This document shows, piece after piece, positions 43,879 through 53,527 of a stretch of DNA of 64,000 nt. The DNA is taken from positions 36,171-100,170 of the forward strand of contig CAWFZA010000030.1 of the NCBI GenBank assembly GCA_963820095.1. Reading direction: 5' to 3'. The notes under the pieces were generated by a model. That model had not been told where the DNA came from and made no database searches. It saw nothing but the letters and a program-made list of their open reading frames with translations. The translations under genes and the position numbers were made by a program. The first letter of the stretch is position 1; each line of letters begins with the position of its first letter. This stretch comes from Roseiarcus sp963820095 (GTDB taxonomy: Bacteria; Pseudomonadota; Alphaproteobacteria; Rhizobiales; Beijerinckiaceae).

Positions 43879-44770
43879 ATGGCCAAGAACATCCTGCATA
43901 TGATGACGCCGCTCGCGCATATGAGCCCGTTCGATGTCAATATGGCGCTCGACGCCGGCTATGATGCAACGGCGACCTACACCAATGTCTCCCTGGAGGA
44001 GGTCACGGGCCTTGTCCAGGACGCCATGTTCTCGCGCTCGCCGCGCGACGCGACGCGGACCGGCGTCTTCATTGGCGGCAAGGACGCGCTCCTCGCCCTC
44101 GACATGCTCGACGCCGCCGGCAAGGCGCTGTTCAAGCCGTTCGAGATTTCGCTGTTCGCCGACCCCGCCGGCTCGTTCACCACGGCCGCCGCGATGATCG
44201 CGGTGGTCGAAAAGACGTTGCGCGAGAAGAAGAATCGCGCGCTTCGCGGCGCGGCCGTCTCGGTCTTCGGCGCGACCGGCGTGGTCGGAACCGCGTCGGC
44301 CGTCATCGCTGCGCTTGAGGGCGCGTCCGTCACTTTGGTCGGCCGCGAGGGAACCGAACGCACGAGCCGCCACGCGGGCGAGGTTAGTCGCAGGTTTGGC
44401 GTCAACTTTGCCGTCGCTGACGGCTCGACGCCGGCGGCGAAGGCCGCGATTCTTGCCGCGACGGAAGTCCTGTTGTGCGCGGCGAAAGCTGGCGTACGCG
44501 TGATCGACGCCGCCGAGATCGCAAGCGCTCGGAAACTGCTGGTCGCGGCTGACGTCAACGCGGTGCCGCCGTCCGGCATCGAGGGGGTGGACGCGCAGGC
44601 CAATGGCGCCCCGCTCGGCGAGCATGGCGCGCTGGCCATCGGCGCGCTTGCGATCGGCAACGTCAAGTATCGCACCGAGTTCGGGGCTGTTCAAGCAGAT
44701 GACGGAGAGCAAGACCCCGCTGCGGCTTGACTTCCGTCAGGCGTTCGCCCTCGCGCGCACGCTGGCGTGA
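43879..44770 (+). CDS. mtdB: Methylene-H4MPT dehydrogenase MtdB, frame broken near the end
   Basis: Oxidises methylene-H4MPT to methenyl-H4MPT with NAD(P). The ATG at 43879 follows GGGAGGAA. Seen are MAKNILHMMTPLAHMSPFDV and the Rossmann motif in VSVFGATGVVGTASAV, then GALAIGNVKYRTEFG. There a GGGG run near 44685 has one base too many; removing it continues GLFKQMTESKTPLRLDFRQA to a stop at 44770, the expected C-terminus. Repaired length is 296 residues. The uncorrected frame stops at 44730. Confidence 0.94.
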
Positions 44771-44862
44771 GGTGCGCGAGGCGCGACGGAAAGGAGCGCC
44801 GCGTGAAGGCGCGGTGCGCAGCGTCCAGCGTTCGGTTTGGGCTCCAGGTCAACTACAAACCG

Positions 44863-45342
44863 TCAGCCGCGCCGCGCTGCTTCGATCGCGGCTACGTCGA
44901 TTTTCCTCATCTCCATCATCGCATCGAACGCACGTTTTGCTTCAGCGCCGCCGGCGGCCAGCGCCTCGGTCAACACGCGCGGCGTGATCTGCCAGGAGAC
45001 GCCCCATTTGTCCTTGCACCAACCGCACGCGCTTTCCTGGCCGCCATTGCCGACGATGGCGTCCCAGTAGCGGTCAGTCTCCTCCTGATCGTCAGTGGCG
45101 ATCTGAAACGAGAAAGCCTCGTTGTGACTGAAGGCGGGTCCGCCATTGAGGCCGAGACAGGAGACGCCCGCGACTGTGAATTCGACCGTCAGCACGTCGC
45201 CCGCCTTGCCGGACGGGTAGTCGCTAGGAGCGCGATGAACGGCCTGCACCGAGCTGTCAGGAAAAGTCCCCGCGTAGAAGCGGGCTGCAGCCTCGGCGTC
45301 CTTGTCGTACCACAGGCAGATTGTGTTCTTGGTGGTCGCCAC
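44863..45342 (-). CDS. VOC-family (PhnB-like) protein
   Basis: 159 residues from the GTG at 45342 (ATTKNTICLWYDKDA). The PhnB/glyoxalase-like fold shows ARFYAGTFPDSSVQAVHRAP and later GWCKDKWGVSWQITPRVLTE, as in proteins often named 3-demethylubiquinone-9 methyltransferase-like. The substrate is unknown. A longer frame to 45405 lacks homology. It is convergent with mtdB and not obviously part of the C1 pathway. Confidence 0.85.
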   Translation of the reverse strand: MATTKNTICLWYDKDAEAAARFYAGTFPDSSVQAVHRAPSDYPSGKAGDVLTVEFTVAGVSCLGLNGGPAFSHNEAFSFQIATDDQEETDRYWDAIVGNGGQESACGWCKDKWGVSWQITPRVLTEALAAGGAEAKRAFDAMMEMRKIDVAAIEAARRG

Positions 45343-45454
45343 GGCTTGTCCTTTCGCTTCTGAAGTCAATTCAGGTCCGACGTCCCGCGCGCTCGGGGCG
45401 GCCACGATCGAGCGGAAGCCGCACGCTCCTTATGTCCGCAAGCGGCGTATGCGC

Positions 45455-46603
45455 TCAGGCGCCGCGATCGACGACCCCGACGGGGCGCGCGTCAGCGGAA
45501 CCTGAGGCGCGCTCGCGACGGATCTCAATCCCGACCTCGCCCTCGATAACATCGAGCTTTCGGAGGTTGACGCGAACGCTGCGCACCCGCGCATGTTGCA
45601 ACAGGACCGCGGCGACCTCTTCGGCGAGGGTCTCGACGAAATCGACATGGCCGCGCCCAACGGCGAGACGGATGGCGTCGAGAATCAGGTCGTAGGAAAA
45701 GATCGAGCGCATGTCGTCGGGGTGCGCGCCGCCGCGACGCACCAGCGCCTCGACATCGAAGACGACGCGCTGGCGGATGGCGCGCTCGAAATCATAAGCG
45801 CCGATCTCAGCGGAGACGACAAAATCGCGCACGAACACGCGGTCGAGTTCGCCCTCCTGGTCGCGTCCGCCAATGATCCCACGCGCCAGCAATCGCCAAT
45901 CGATCTTCGGAGAAGCGTCCGGGTCTGGTCTCTCGCGCGGGATCAAATCACGGATCAGAACGACAGCCGTCGGGTCGATCGCGCCGCGCCGGTCATGGGC
46001 GCGACAAAGCGCGCCGCGGAATCCAAGGACATCTGGGCGCACAAGCAAGAGGCGTGGAACGTCAGGCGGTTCGAGCGACCCCGCCAAACCGCTCATCAAG
46101 TTGAGCGCACGGCATTGCGAGCAGAATTGGTTGAGCTTCACGACCTCGAGATGCGCTATAAGGCGGCCGCGAGTCTTGTCGCGCGTGTCGAGCATTGCGC
46201 CCTTGAAGCCAAGCGCCGCGAGCTTGGTGAGGAGAGCAAAATCCGGCTTTTCGTCGGCGAACATCATGCCGACAAGATGGACGTCGCGCGCGAGGCCGCT
46301 CAAGGATTTGCCGAGTCGATCGAGCGTCGGCGAGTCCACGGCGAGCTTGAGGTAGTCGACGCCGATCGTGGCCAACGCGCGCGCCGCCGCGAGCAACGTA
46401 TCTTCCTCGTAGGGCGGATCGCCGAGGGCAGCGCTCGTTTCGCTCCGCCTATTAACAGCGGCGATGGCCTGGCGGGCCGTCTCGAGCGAGACGGCTCCGA
46501 GCGCTCCTCGCCGCGCGTCTTTCAGATCGATGACGTCGGGGCCAAATTGAACGACAGCGCCGGCCTCAGCGGCGTCGGCGACACTGGCGAGCATGCGCGT
46601 CAT
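45455..46603 (-). CDS. MfnB-like synthase fused to a dihydroneopterin aldolase (FolB) domain
   Basis: 382 residues. Residues about 1-235 match MfnB, the (5-formylfuran-3-yl)methyl phosphate synthase of methanofuran synthesis: DVIDLKDARRGALGA and GVDYLKLAVDS (active-site lysines), GAMLDT, GLAGSL and VLGFRGALC. Residues about 255-370 match dihydroneopterin aldolase: RVFVRDFVVSAEIGAYDFER, FSYDLILDAIRLAVGRGHVD and VETLAEEVAAVLL. One protein would thus supply both methanofuran and pterin precursors. The ATG at 46603 (MTRMLASVADAAEAG) is preferred to an upstream one. No indel is seen. Confidence 0.87.
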   Translation of the reverse strand: MTRMLASVADAAEAGAVVQFGPDVIDLKDARRGALGAVSLETARQAIAAVNRRSETSAALGDPPYEEDTLLAAARALATIGVDYLKLAVDSPTLDRLGKSLSGLARDVHLVGMMFADEKPDFALLTKLAALGFKGAMLDTRDKTRGRLIAHLEVVKLNQFCSQCRALNLMSGLAGSLEPPDVPRLLLVRPDVLGFRGALCRAHDRRGAIDPTAVVLIRDLIPRERPDPDASPKIDWRLLARGIIGGRDQEGELDRVFVRDFVVSAEIGAYDFERAIRQRVVFDVEALVRRGGAHPDDMRSIFSYDLILDAIRLAVGRGHVDFVETLAEEVAAVLLQHARVRSVRVNLRKLDVIEGEVGIEIRRERASGSADARPVGVVDRGA

Positions 46604-46755
46604 CGCCTCGCATCCTACTCTCAGCGGTCGCCAGAGACCCATCAGCAAAGGCGCTTACCGACGCCTAGCGATGATAAGAGCGACGCAACCGTGAACTTCA
46701 GCGGCTTGATTGGCCGCAACCCCAATCTTATCATTGCGCTTCAAAGGAAACGCAA

Positions 46756-47382
46756 ATGCATCCTGCGGCTCGCGCTATTCTCGCGCTTGCGACCGTGACC
46801 CTGCTCACCCCGTCGGCGGTTGCTGAATATAAAGGAAAAACCGATCCGGACTGGCCCTGCCAGCAGATCAAGACGCCGACTTTCTCGCTCGCCTCCATCT
46901 GGGCCGGACCTGAGCTCGATCTCAACTCTCAGGACTGGCGCAACGAAAGAGATGTTGCGGATCTCGAGGCGCAAATGGCGCAGCGGCGCGTTCCGATCGC
47001 TGACGTGGAGGCCGCGATCGCCGGCTTCAAAGCGAAGGCCGGCCCCGACGCGAACGCCAAGCTTCTGCGCGCCTTTGCCGGGGCCTTCACGGATTTGACG
47101 CGGCAACGCTCTGAGATCATCGATGGCCTGGATCGGATTGGCCGCAGACAAAAAGCTTTGGCTGACCGCCTCCGCGCGGAGAACGAGGCTATGGGAAATG
47201 CTGCGGACCAGAACGGCGCCGGACAGGCGCCCGGCGCCGACAATCAAGAGCGGCTGCTGTGGGACCTTCGCATCTTCAACGATCGTCGTCAGACTGTCAC
47301 TTATGTCTGTGAGACGCCGACGCTGATCGAGCAGCGCATTGGGGAGATTGCTCGCGCTGTGCAGAAGGCTCTGGCCCCCTAG
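46756..47382 (+). CDS. Secreted helical protein of unknown function
   Basis: 208 residues. Signal peptide ARAILALATVTLLTPSAVAE, then DPDWPCQQIKTPTFSLASIW with one cysteine and a second in TYVCETPTLIEQRIGEIARA. The central part (about 55-160) is charged and helical, with coiled-coil character (RQRSEIIDGLDRIGRRQKAL). An AAAGGAAA ribosome binding site precedes the ATG at 46756. It lies between the MfnB-FolB gene and xoxFGJ, so a periplasmic role linked to methanol oxidation is possible. No family is assigned. Confidence 0.75.
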   Translation: MHPAARAILALATVTLLTPSAVAEYKGKTDPDWPCQQIKTPTFSLASIWAGPELDLNSQDWRNERDVADLEAQMAQRRVPIADVEAAIAGFKAKAGPDANAKLLRAFAGAFTDLTRQRSEIIDGLDRIGRRQKALADRLRAENEAMGNAADQNGAGQAPGADNQERLLWDLRIFNDRRQTVTYVCETPTLIEQRIGEIARAVQKALAP

Positions 47383-47531
47383 CAGCCGGCTTCCCAGGAC
47401 GCACCGGTGCAAATCACAGGTCCGTCGAACCGGACTTGTAGGCGCGTCGCCGCGCTCCAAAGGGCGTTCGGGAGAACCCCTTCTGACGGCTATCGAGCAC
47501 GCCTAAAATGGCCTGCATCAATGCAATGCGG

Positions 47532-48400
47532 TCAAGGCGAGATCGGCTTGTCATTCTCGTCAAGCAGCGGCACGCCATAAGAGCGTAGAATCGCTTGAAT
47601 TTCGCTCTGATTTTCGGAGATCAGCTTGTTCAAGTCGCGCTTCCAATTCTGATCGGAATGTCGCACTCCCATGACGATCCGATAGACCATTCGCGGGCCG
47701 ACCTGCTCCTTGACGAGCGGGACCACCGCAGTCGGCGTCTTCGCCTTCGTTGCGTAGTAGCCGGCGAACGGACCCCAGAGCAATGCGACGTCGATTTCGC
47801 CCTTGTCCAGATCGTCCATCATGTCATGGGTCGGCGAGTCGTATCGCGTGTCGACGACCAGCGCGTAGGACTTGATCTGGCCAAGCAGCCCATTCATTGC
47901 CAGCATAGGTCGCCGGCGGCGTTCCCGCGACAACGCCGATCCTCGCCGTTTTCAGACGCGGATCGCTAAGGGAAGTCGATCCCCTTGAGAGGGCCGTCCT
48001 GATGATACGCGGCGACGTAGCTCGTTCGATAATAGGGGTTGGTCGGCTGAACGAGGTCGTCGCCTTGAGCGGTGCCCAAGACGACGTCGCAACGATAGGC
48101 GTTCAGCGTGTTGCGAATGAAACCGGTCGCGTCGGGATAGAACGTGTAGCCGACCGATTTGCCGAGCTTGCGCGCGAAGAGTTCGGCGATCTTGTTCTCG
48201 AAGCCCTCGCCGGCCTCGTTTGACAGGGGAAGATCGCGCGGATCCGCGCAGGCTCGAAAGACGTGCGGGTCGACGAGTTCGATCGAGCCTTCCGTATCCT
48301 GCGCGCCCCGCGCCGCCGGGAAGAGCGACCCCAACCAGCGCGAAGCGAGAGCCGACGGCGAAAGATCGACTTGGCCGGGCTTCGCCATTGCCTCACTCAC
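47532..48400 (-). CDS. xoxJ: XoxJ, periplasmic binding protein of the XoxF system, frame broken
   Basis: Solute-binding-fold protein encoded with xoxF and xoxG and thought to help activate XoxF. The N-terminal half reads VFRACADPRDLPLSNEAGEG and SVGYTFYPDATGFIRNTLNA, then YRCDVVLGTAQGDDLVQPTN. An extra base near 47975 and another near 47903 break the frame; repaired text includes KTARIGVVAGTPPATY and MNGLLGQIKSYALVVDTRYD. The signal peptide is unclear, and a further indel near the start is possible, so the start is approximate. Confidence 0.87.
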
Positions 48401-48430
48401 CCATGCACATTCGTTTCGGCCTCTCCGAAC

Positions 48431-48919
48431 TCAGGCGGGCTTGGCTTCATGTTGGGCGGGCCGTCCGCGGGGGATCGCATCTTGCGAGCGCGCGCGCAGA
48501 TAGACGTAGATGTCGTCGAGATAGCACGTCACGTTCTTGTTGTCGGCAAAAGCCGGCATGACCTTTTCCTGGCCCGAGCCGACATCCTGCTTGCCCGCCG
48601 TTACGATTCCGAAGAATTCGGCATAGCCGATCGTCTTTAGCGAGTTCGCGAGCGCCGGCGCATAGGAAGAGCCCTCTCCATCGGGACCGTGGCAAACGAT
48701 GGCACTCCGAATGATACCGGCGGAAGCCGGAATACGTGTACCAGTCGACGGTCCCGTCGGCGGCTACCTTATAGGTCGGATCGCCATCCTTGTCGCGATA
48801 CTTGCCGTGATCGTTGGTGACCGCGGCGGGGTCTCCCGGTGGATCGGCGCGGGCGACGAGCGGCGCAGCCAAGGCGACCGCAAACGCCGAGCCCGAACAT
48901 AAGTTTGGAAATCGTCACG
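48431..48919 (-). CDS. xoxG: XoxG, cytochrome c electron acceptor of XoxF, frame broken twice
   Basis: Periplasmic c-type cytochrome. From the GTG at 48919 (TISKLMFG), one extra base near 48890 separates it from the rest of the signal peptide (AFAVALAAPLVARADPP). One extra C near 48700 destroys the haem motif; without it the protein reads SECIVCHGPDGEGSSYAPAL, giving CIVCH, then KVMPAFADNKNVTCYLDDIY to a stop at 48431. The conserved methionine in KVMPAF is the likely sixth haem ligand. Repaired length is about 162 residues. Confidence 0.87.
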
Positions 48920-49017
48920 TTTGTTTCTCAAGCGGACTGGAGCAAAAGAAGAGGTCCGGCGCGTGCTTTGCTTGCATGCGCCGGGCCCCGGCTATCCCCG
49001 TGGAGTCGATCGGACGC

Positions 49018-50903
49018 TCAGTCGCTCGGAAGCGCGAACACCGTGAGCGTGCCGCCGAGCGACGTATAGTCCGCGAGCGCGGCGTAACCGCCAACTGCGC
49101 CGAGACCGGCGGTACCGACGATCTTTGCCTGCTCAGGAAGGTTCTTCTGGCCCGTTACAGCGTCGTGCCAGGCTTGCGCATTTTTCGGTTGAAGCAGCCC
49201 TGCGGCCAAGCCGATCCCGGCCCAACCGCCGACGCCCGACAGCACCGCCACATATTGCCGGCCGCCATGCTCGTAGGTCATGACGTTGCCGATGATGCCC
49301 GACGGAGTCTTGAACTTGTAAAGCTCCTTACCGGTCTTGGCGTCGACCGCCTTCAGGTAGCCTTCCAGCGTGCCGTAGAACACCACGCCGCCCGCGGTCG
49401 CAAGAGCGCCGCCCCACGCCGAGAACAGTTCAGGATCAGACCAGACGATCTTGCCCGTCTTGCCGTCCCAGGCGATGAAATTGCCCATGTTGCTTCTGAC
49501 CGCGGAGCCGGATACATCGACAGCGTCGCGCCGACATAGGCTTGGCCCGCGGTGTAGCTGACCTTGAACGGCTCGTAATCCATGCAGACGTGGTTGGTCG
49601 GCACGTAGAAGAGTTCGGTCTGCGGCGAATAGGCCGCGGGCTGCTCGTCCTTTGTGCCCAACGCCGCCGGGCAAATGCCCTTGGAGTTGGTGTCCTCGCC
49701 ATTGGCCTCGCGTCGACATTGCCTTGACCCGGATCGGCTTTCCGTAGTCCGGCGAGGACTTGTCCATGTTGATGCCGGTGGCCCAGTTCACCACCGGATC
49801 GTACTTTTGCGCGACCAGCAGTTCGCCCGTGTCGCTCGGTCGAGCGTGTAGCCGAAGCCGTTACGATCGAAATGCGTCAGAAGCTTGCGATCCTTGCCGT
49901 CGATCTTCTGGTCGGTGAGGATCATCTCGTTGACGCCGTCATAATCCCATTCGTCGTGCGGCGTCATCTGGTAGACCCACTTGGCCATGCCCGTGTCAGC
50001 ATCGCGTGCAAAGATGGTCATCGACCAGCGATTGTCGCCGGGCCGTTGCGTCGGGTTCCAGGTCGAGGGGTTGCCCGTGCCGTAGTAGATCAGGTTGAGG
50101 TCGGGGTCGTAGGAATACCAGCCCCAGGTCGAGCCGCCGCCGATCTTCCATTGATCGCCTTGCCAGGTATTGGTGCCGAAGTCCGGGCCGACCGGCTTGC
50201 CGAGGTGGTGGTCTTTGCCGGATCGATCAAGCGTGTCGGAGTCGGGCCCTTCGGAATAGGCGCGCCACGCCAGCTTGCCGTCCTTGATATCGTAGGCGCT
50301 GAGCCATCCGCGAACGCCGAACTCGCCGCCCGAAACGCCGATGTACACCTTGTCCTTGACGACCATCGGAGCGTCGGTGCCGGTCTGAGCCTTCGACGGA
50401 TCTCCGTCCTTCACCGACCAGACGACCGCGCCGGTCTTCGCGTCGAGCGCGACGAGGGTGGTGTCCGCCTGATGGAGGAAGATCTTGCCGTCGGAATAGG
50501 CCAAGCCGCGATTGACCGTGTCGCAGCACATCACTGGAATGACGTTCGGATCCTGCCTGGGCTCGTACTTCCAGAGGATCTTGCCGTCGTTGTTGAGGTC
50601 GAGCGCAAAGACGGTGTTGGGGAACGGCGCATGAAGATACATCACGTCGCCGATGACAAGCGGCGAGCCTTCGTGACCGCGCAAAACGCCGGTCGAGAAT
50701 GTCCACGCCGGCGCAAGCTTACGGACGTTATCGGTGTTGATCTGTTTGAGTTCCGAATATCGCGTATTGGCGTAGTTCTGGGTGGGCATCACCCACTGGT
50801 TCGGGTCCGCCGACATTTTCGTCAGGTCGTCGTTGGCGGCGGCGTAACCGGCGGCGAACAGGGCCGTGGCTCCGAAGCAGCTTGCAAGCCAGTATTTGCG
50901 CAT
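49018..50903 (-). CDS. xoxF: XoxF, lanthanide-dependent PQQ methanol dehydrogenase, frame broken
   Basis: Periplasmic eight-bladed propeller quinoprotein that oxidises methanol. The ATG at 50903 starts a signal peptide (KYWLASCFGATALFAAGYAA). The vicinal cysteines are in PVMCCDTVNRG. The active site reads TPHDEWDYDGVNEM: the first D of WDYD is catalytic, and the second, two residues on, is the extra lanthanide ligand; calcium-type MxaF has alanine there. Indels near 49830, 49715 and 49495 break the frame; the C-terminus TLTVFALPSD is at 49018. Repaired length is about 625 residues. It heads xoxF-xoxG-xoxJ. Confidence 0.95.
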
Positions 50904-51319
50904 TGGTCTCCTCCCGGTTGGACATCTCACGAAGCGGAGCCGCAAACCCAACACGGGTCAAAGCGGCTTTTGCAGCGGTAGTCTCAGTAGGGATGGTTTC
51001 GGCAGCGTGTCACGGCACAGCGAAACGAGCAGCCGCTCGCGGGTATTCGCCTTGCCTCCGATAAGTGCGCCGGGGCTCCCGTTCCCCAACGCTCGTGCAG
51101 TCGGAACCGAGAGGGATGATATGCCGATCGAAACCGGAGCGCAAGGAGATTGTCATTAGACAATCGTAGCCATTGCGGGCGACAGCCAACGCCGGCGAGC
51201 CCGAATCGTATGCCGCTTTGGGCCTGGAATTTTGCTGCGTTGATCGTTATCACAAATTTTTGATCAGCCTCCGCGAGACGGGGGCGCAGCCTAGCCGAGG
51301 CTCTCGTCGCCCCAAGCGG
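50904..51319. other. Region upstream of xoxF
   Basis: About 416 bases between the xoxF start and the stop of the next minus-strand gene. It must hold the xoxF promoter and leader; a GGGAGGAG ribosome binding site lies just upstream of the xoxF ATG. I could not assign promoter elements, and no convincing gene is present on either strand. Confidence 0.5.
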
Positions 51320-51682
51320 TCAAAAGCAGCGCACTTCGCCCTCAGCCTGCGCGCGCCGCAAGCGAGTGAGGGCGTCCCGCGCGACCGTAGACCCACGAAA
51401 CTCGCCGCCAAGCTGGCCCGGCTCCTGGTTCAAAGACGCAACCGTCGCGGCCGCCACATAGGCGTCGTAGGGAAGCAGCGAAGCGATGACGTCGATCGAA
51501 CACGAGCATTGCTCGAGCGCTTCCCGCGTGTCGCCATTGGTCTTCATGCAGGCGAAGACATATTCCGCGCGAGCGGATGTCGGATAGTCATTTGCCGCCG
51601 CAGACCCTGCAGCGGCCTCCGCGGCGCTCGCGAGGCGAGCGACCGCAAACATCAACAACGCCACTCCGGCAAAGCGCATCAT
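51320..51682 (-). CDS. Small secreted protein with CSCS motif
   Basis: 120 residues. Signal peptide (MRFAGVALLMFAVARLASAA), then a helical domain with YVFACMKTNGDTREALEQCS followed by CSIDVIASLLPYDAYVAAAT and a C-terminal EVRCF. Four to five cysteines suggest disulfides or metal binding in the periplasm. I have the impression it recurs near methanol-oxidation genes but cannot name a family. It lies 26 bases after mfnF, same strand; an open frame that joins the two is caused by an indel. Confidence 0.75.
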   Translation of the reverse strand: MMRFAGVALLMFAVARLASAAEAAAGSAAANDYPTSARAEYVFACMKTNGDTREALEQCSCSIDVIASLLPYDAYVAAATVASLNQEPGQLGGEFRGSTVARDALTRLRRAQAEGEVRCF

Positions 51683-51708
51683 CTCACTCTCGGCGCCCCT
51701 TGGCTGAC

Positions 51709-52756
51709 CTACAACGACTCCGATCTCGACGGAAGCGCTTGCCTGGCTGCGCCAAGCAACGCGACCGCGACGGCTGGCGCGCAATGCGAGGCTTCTGCGG
51801 GCGCCGCGATCAGCGAGGAAAATCCGACAAGAGGCCGCCGCAAGCGGCGCGCCACCTCGGCCGCAAGGTTTTCGCCCGACGCCCGCTGCAACCACAGGCG
51901 CCGCGGCCGGCGCGTCGTTGCGCGAGAGTCGCAGCAAGGCCGCGTCGGTGATGTCGCGCGCTTGCGCTTCTGCGAACCAGGCGGCAAGCCCTTCCCATTC
52001 CGACGCGGCGCCTTCGTCCACCTCACGTCCGATCATCCGCGCGAGGCGCGCCCGAGAAGCCTCGACGGTCTTTTCGCGGCCGTCGGCGGTCGCCATCTTG
52101 TCCGCGCCCTCGGGCAAGTCGCCGAGAAGGCGATGCACATCGGCGCTCGAGGCGAAATATTCGTTCATCAGCGGCGTCCAAGCGCCCCGAAACGGCGCCC
52201 GCGAAGCCAAGGACATGACGAAGCTGCGCGTCATTCCGGCATAGACAAGTTCGCCCGAAGCGAGCCGTTCGGCGTCGCTGTAGCCGAGGGCCGCGACCTC
52301 GCCTGCGACGATTGGAATGATATCGGTTGTCGTCGACCCAATGTCGATGAACACGGCGTCCCGAAGCTTGAGCGCTACGAGCGCGGCGCTTGCGTGCCAG
52401 TTGGCCGAGGCGATGTCGGCGGCGTGGGAAGCGGCTTCGCCGAGTGCGACGAACCCGGCGCGGCCAGCGTAGAGGCTCGGAGTTGCGGGGGCAAGACGCC
52501 GAGCTGCGATCTGAGCCAGACCGGCCACCCCCTCTCGGCGGGAGGGAAAAGCGTCGCACAACTCGCCCGTCATGGTGATCGCGTGAAGGTCGGCGCGGCC
52601 GAGCTGATCGCGAAGCGCGTCGAACGCGGCGTACAGGCTGTCGAGGCCAAGCCAAAGCGGCGTCGCCGCCTGGACCACCGCTTCGACACGGCCCTTCTTC
52701 ACGCGGGCCGCCTTCAGATGCGCCCCCCCGATGTCCCAGCCGATGACGACGCTCAC
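51709..52756 (-). CDS. mfnF: MfnF-like ASKHA enzyme of methanofuran synthesis, frame broken once
   Basis: About 349 residues repaired. Hydantoinase/oxoprolinase-like ATPase fold with phosphate loops VIGWDIGGAHLKAARVKKG and VFIDIGSTTTDIIPIVAGEV. The family is tied to H4MPT-linked C1 transfer, and archaeal MfnF couples the aminomethylfuran and tyramine-glutamate halves of methanofuran. An indel near 51870 shifts the end into the frame reading LAAEVARRLRRPLVGFSSLI and HCAPAVAVALL. It is divergent from mfnE. Confidence 0.85.
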
Positions 52757-52889
52757 CGCTCCTCCAATCGTACGAGCCGACGCTCAATCCCACCAAAATC
52801 ATGCGCCAAGCAAGTCGATGTCGACAGCGGACGGGTTCGAATCCTAAAAGAGCCCAAACGGCAAGTGAGGCTAGGGAGGCCAAGTCGGC

Positions 52890-53507
52890 GTGACGAGACG
52901 CCTTGCCATTGTCAAGTTGGGCGGCAGCCATGCGACCGGGCCGCACCTCAAGGACTGGCTCGCGGCGATCGCCGCCGAGGCGGGCTCGATCGCAATTGTG
53001 CCGGGCGGCGGCCCGTTTGCGGATGCGGTGCGGACGGCCCAGGACTCGATCGGTTTCGACGATCGCGCCGCGCACGCCATGGCGCTGATGGCGATGACAC
53101 AGTTCGGGTGCGCGCTTGAGAGCCTCAACCCCGCCTTGCGGCTGGCCGCCTCGCGTTCGACGATCTTCCGCGCGCTTAAGGAAGGTAAAGTTCCGGTCTG
53201 GTCGCCGGAGCGGATGGCTCGCGCAGCCGCTTTGCCCGAGACATGGGACCTCACTTCCGACAGCCTCGCCGCCTGGCTCGCGGGCGCGCTCGGCGCAGAT
53301 TGTCTGGTGCTCGTCAAGCACGGACGCTTCGAAGCCGCGACGGTCGACGCTCATGACCTCGTCGCTCGCGGAATCGTGGATCCGCTCTTCCCGCGCTATC
53401 TCAAGCAAAGCGGCGTTCGCGCCTGGCTTGCCGCTCCGACCGACAGCGCAAGCCTCGCCGAAGGGTTGCGGCGCCCCCAATTTCCTGAAATCGTAGAGGC
53501 GAGCTGA
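52890..53507 (+). CDS. mfnE: MfnE-like amino acid kinase family protein
   Basis: 205 residues from a GTG at 52890. Amino-acid-kinase fold: LAIVKLGGSHATGPHLKDWL, IAIVPGGGPFADAVRTAQDS, LTSDSLAAWLAGALGADCLV. In methanogens MfnE phosphorylates the aminomethylfuran intermediate of methanofuran, and the methylotroph homologue lies in C1 clusters as here. It is divergent from mfnF and 20 bases upstream of the flavoprotein gene. Confidence 0.85.
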   Translation: MTRRLAIVKLGGSHATGPHLKDWLAAIAAEAGSIAIVPGGGPFADAVRTAQDSIGFDDRAAHAMALMAMTQFGCALESLNPALRLAASRSTIFRALKEGKVPVWSPERMARAAALPETWDLTSDSLAAWLAGALGADCLVLVKHGRFEAATVDAHDLVARGIVDPLFPRYLKQSGVRAWLAAPTDSASLAEGLRRPQFPEIVEAS

Positions 53508-53527
53508 AAACGACCGCCGGCAGCACA

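Noticed and set aside
49018..50903. Reading the dehydrogenase as calcium-type MxaF
   Set aside because: The extra aspartate in WDYDG and the xoxG-xoxJ neighbours identify XoxF.
51320..52756. Apparent fusion of MfnF with a secreted protein
   Set aside because: The join depends on an indel near 51870. The true MfnF end and a new signal peptide are readable in their own frames.
51173..53119. 648-codon plus-strand frame
   Set aside because: Covers mfnF and the secreted CSCS protein in antisense. Low-complexity Arg-rich product.
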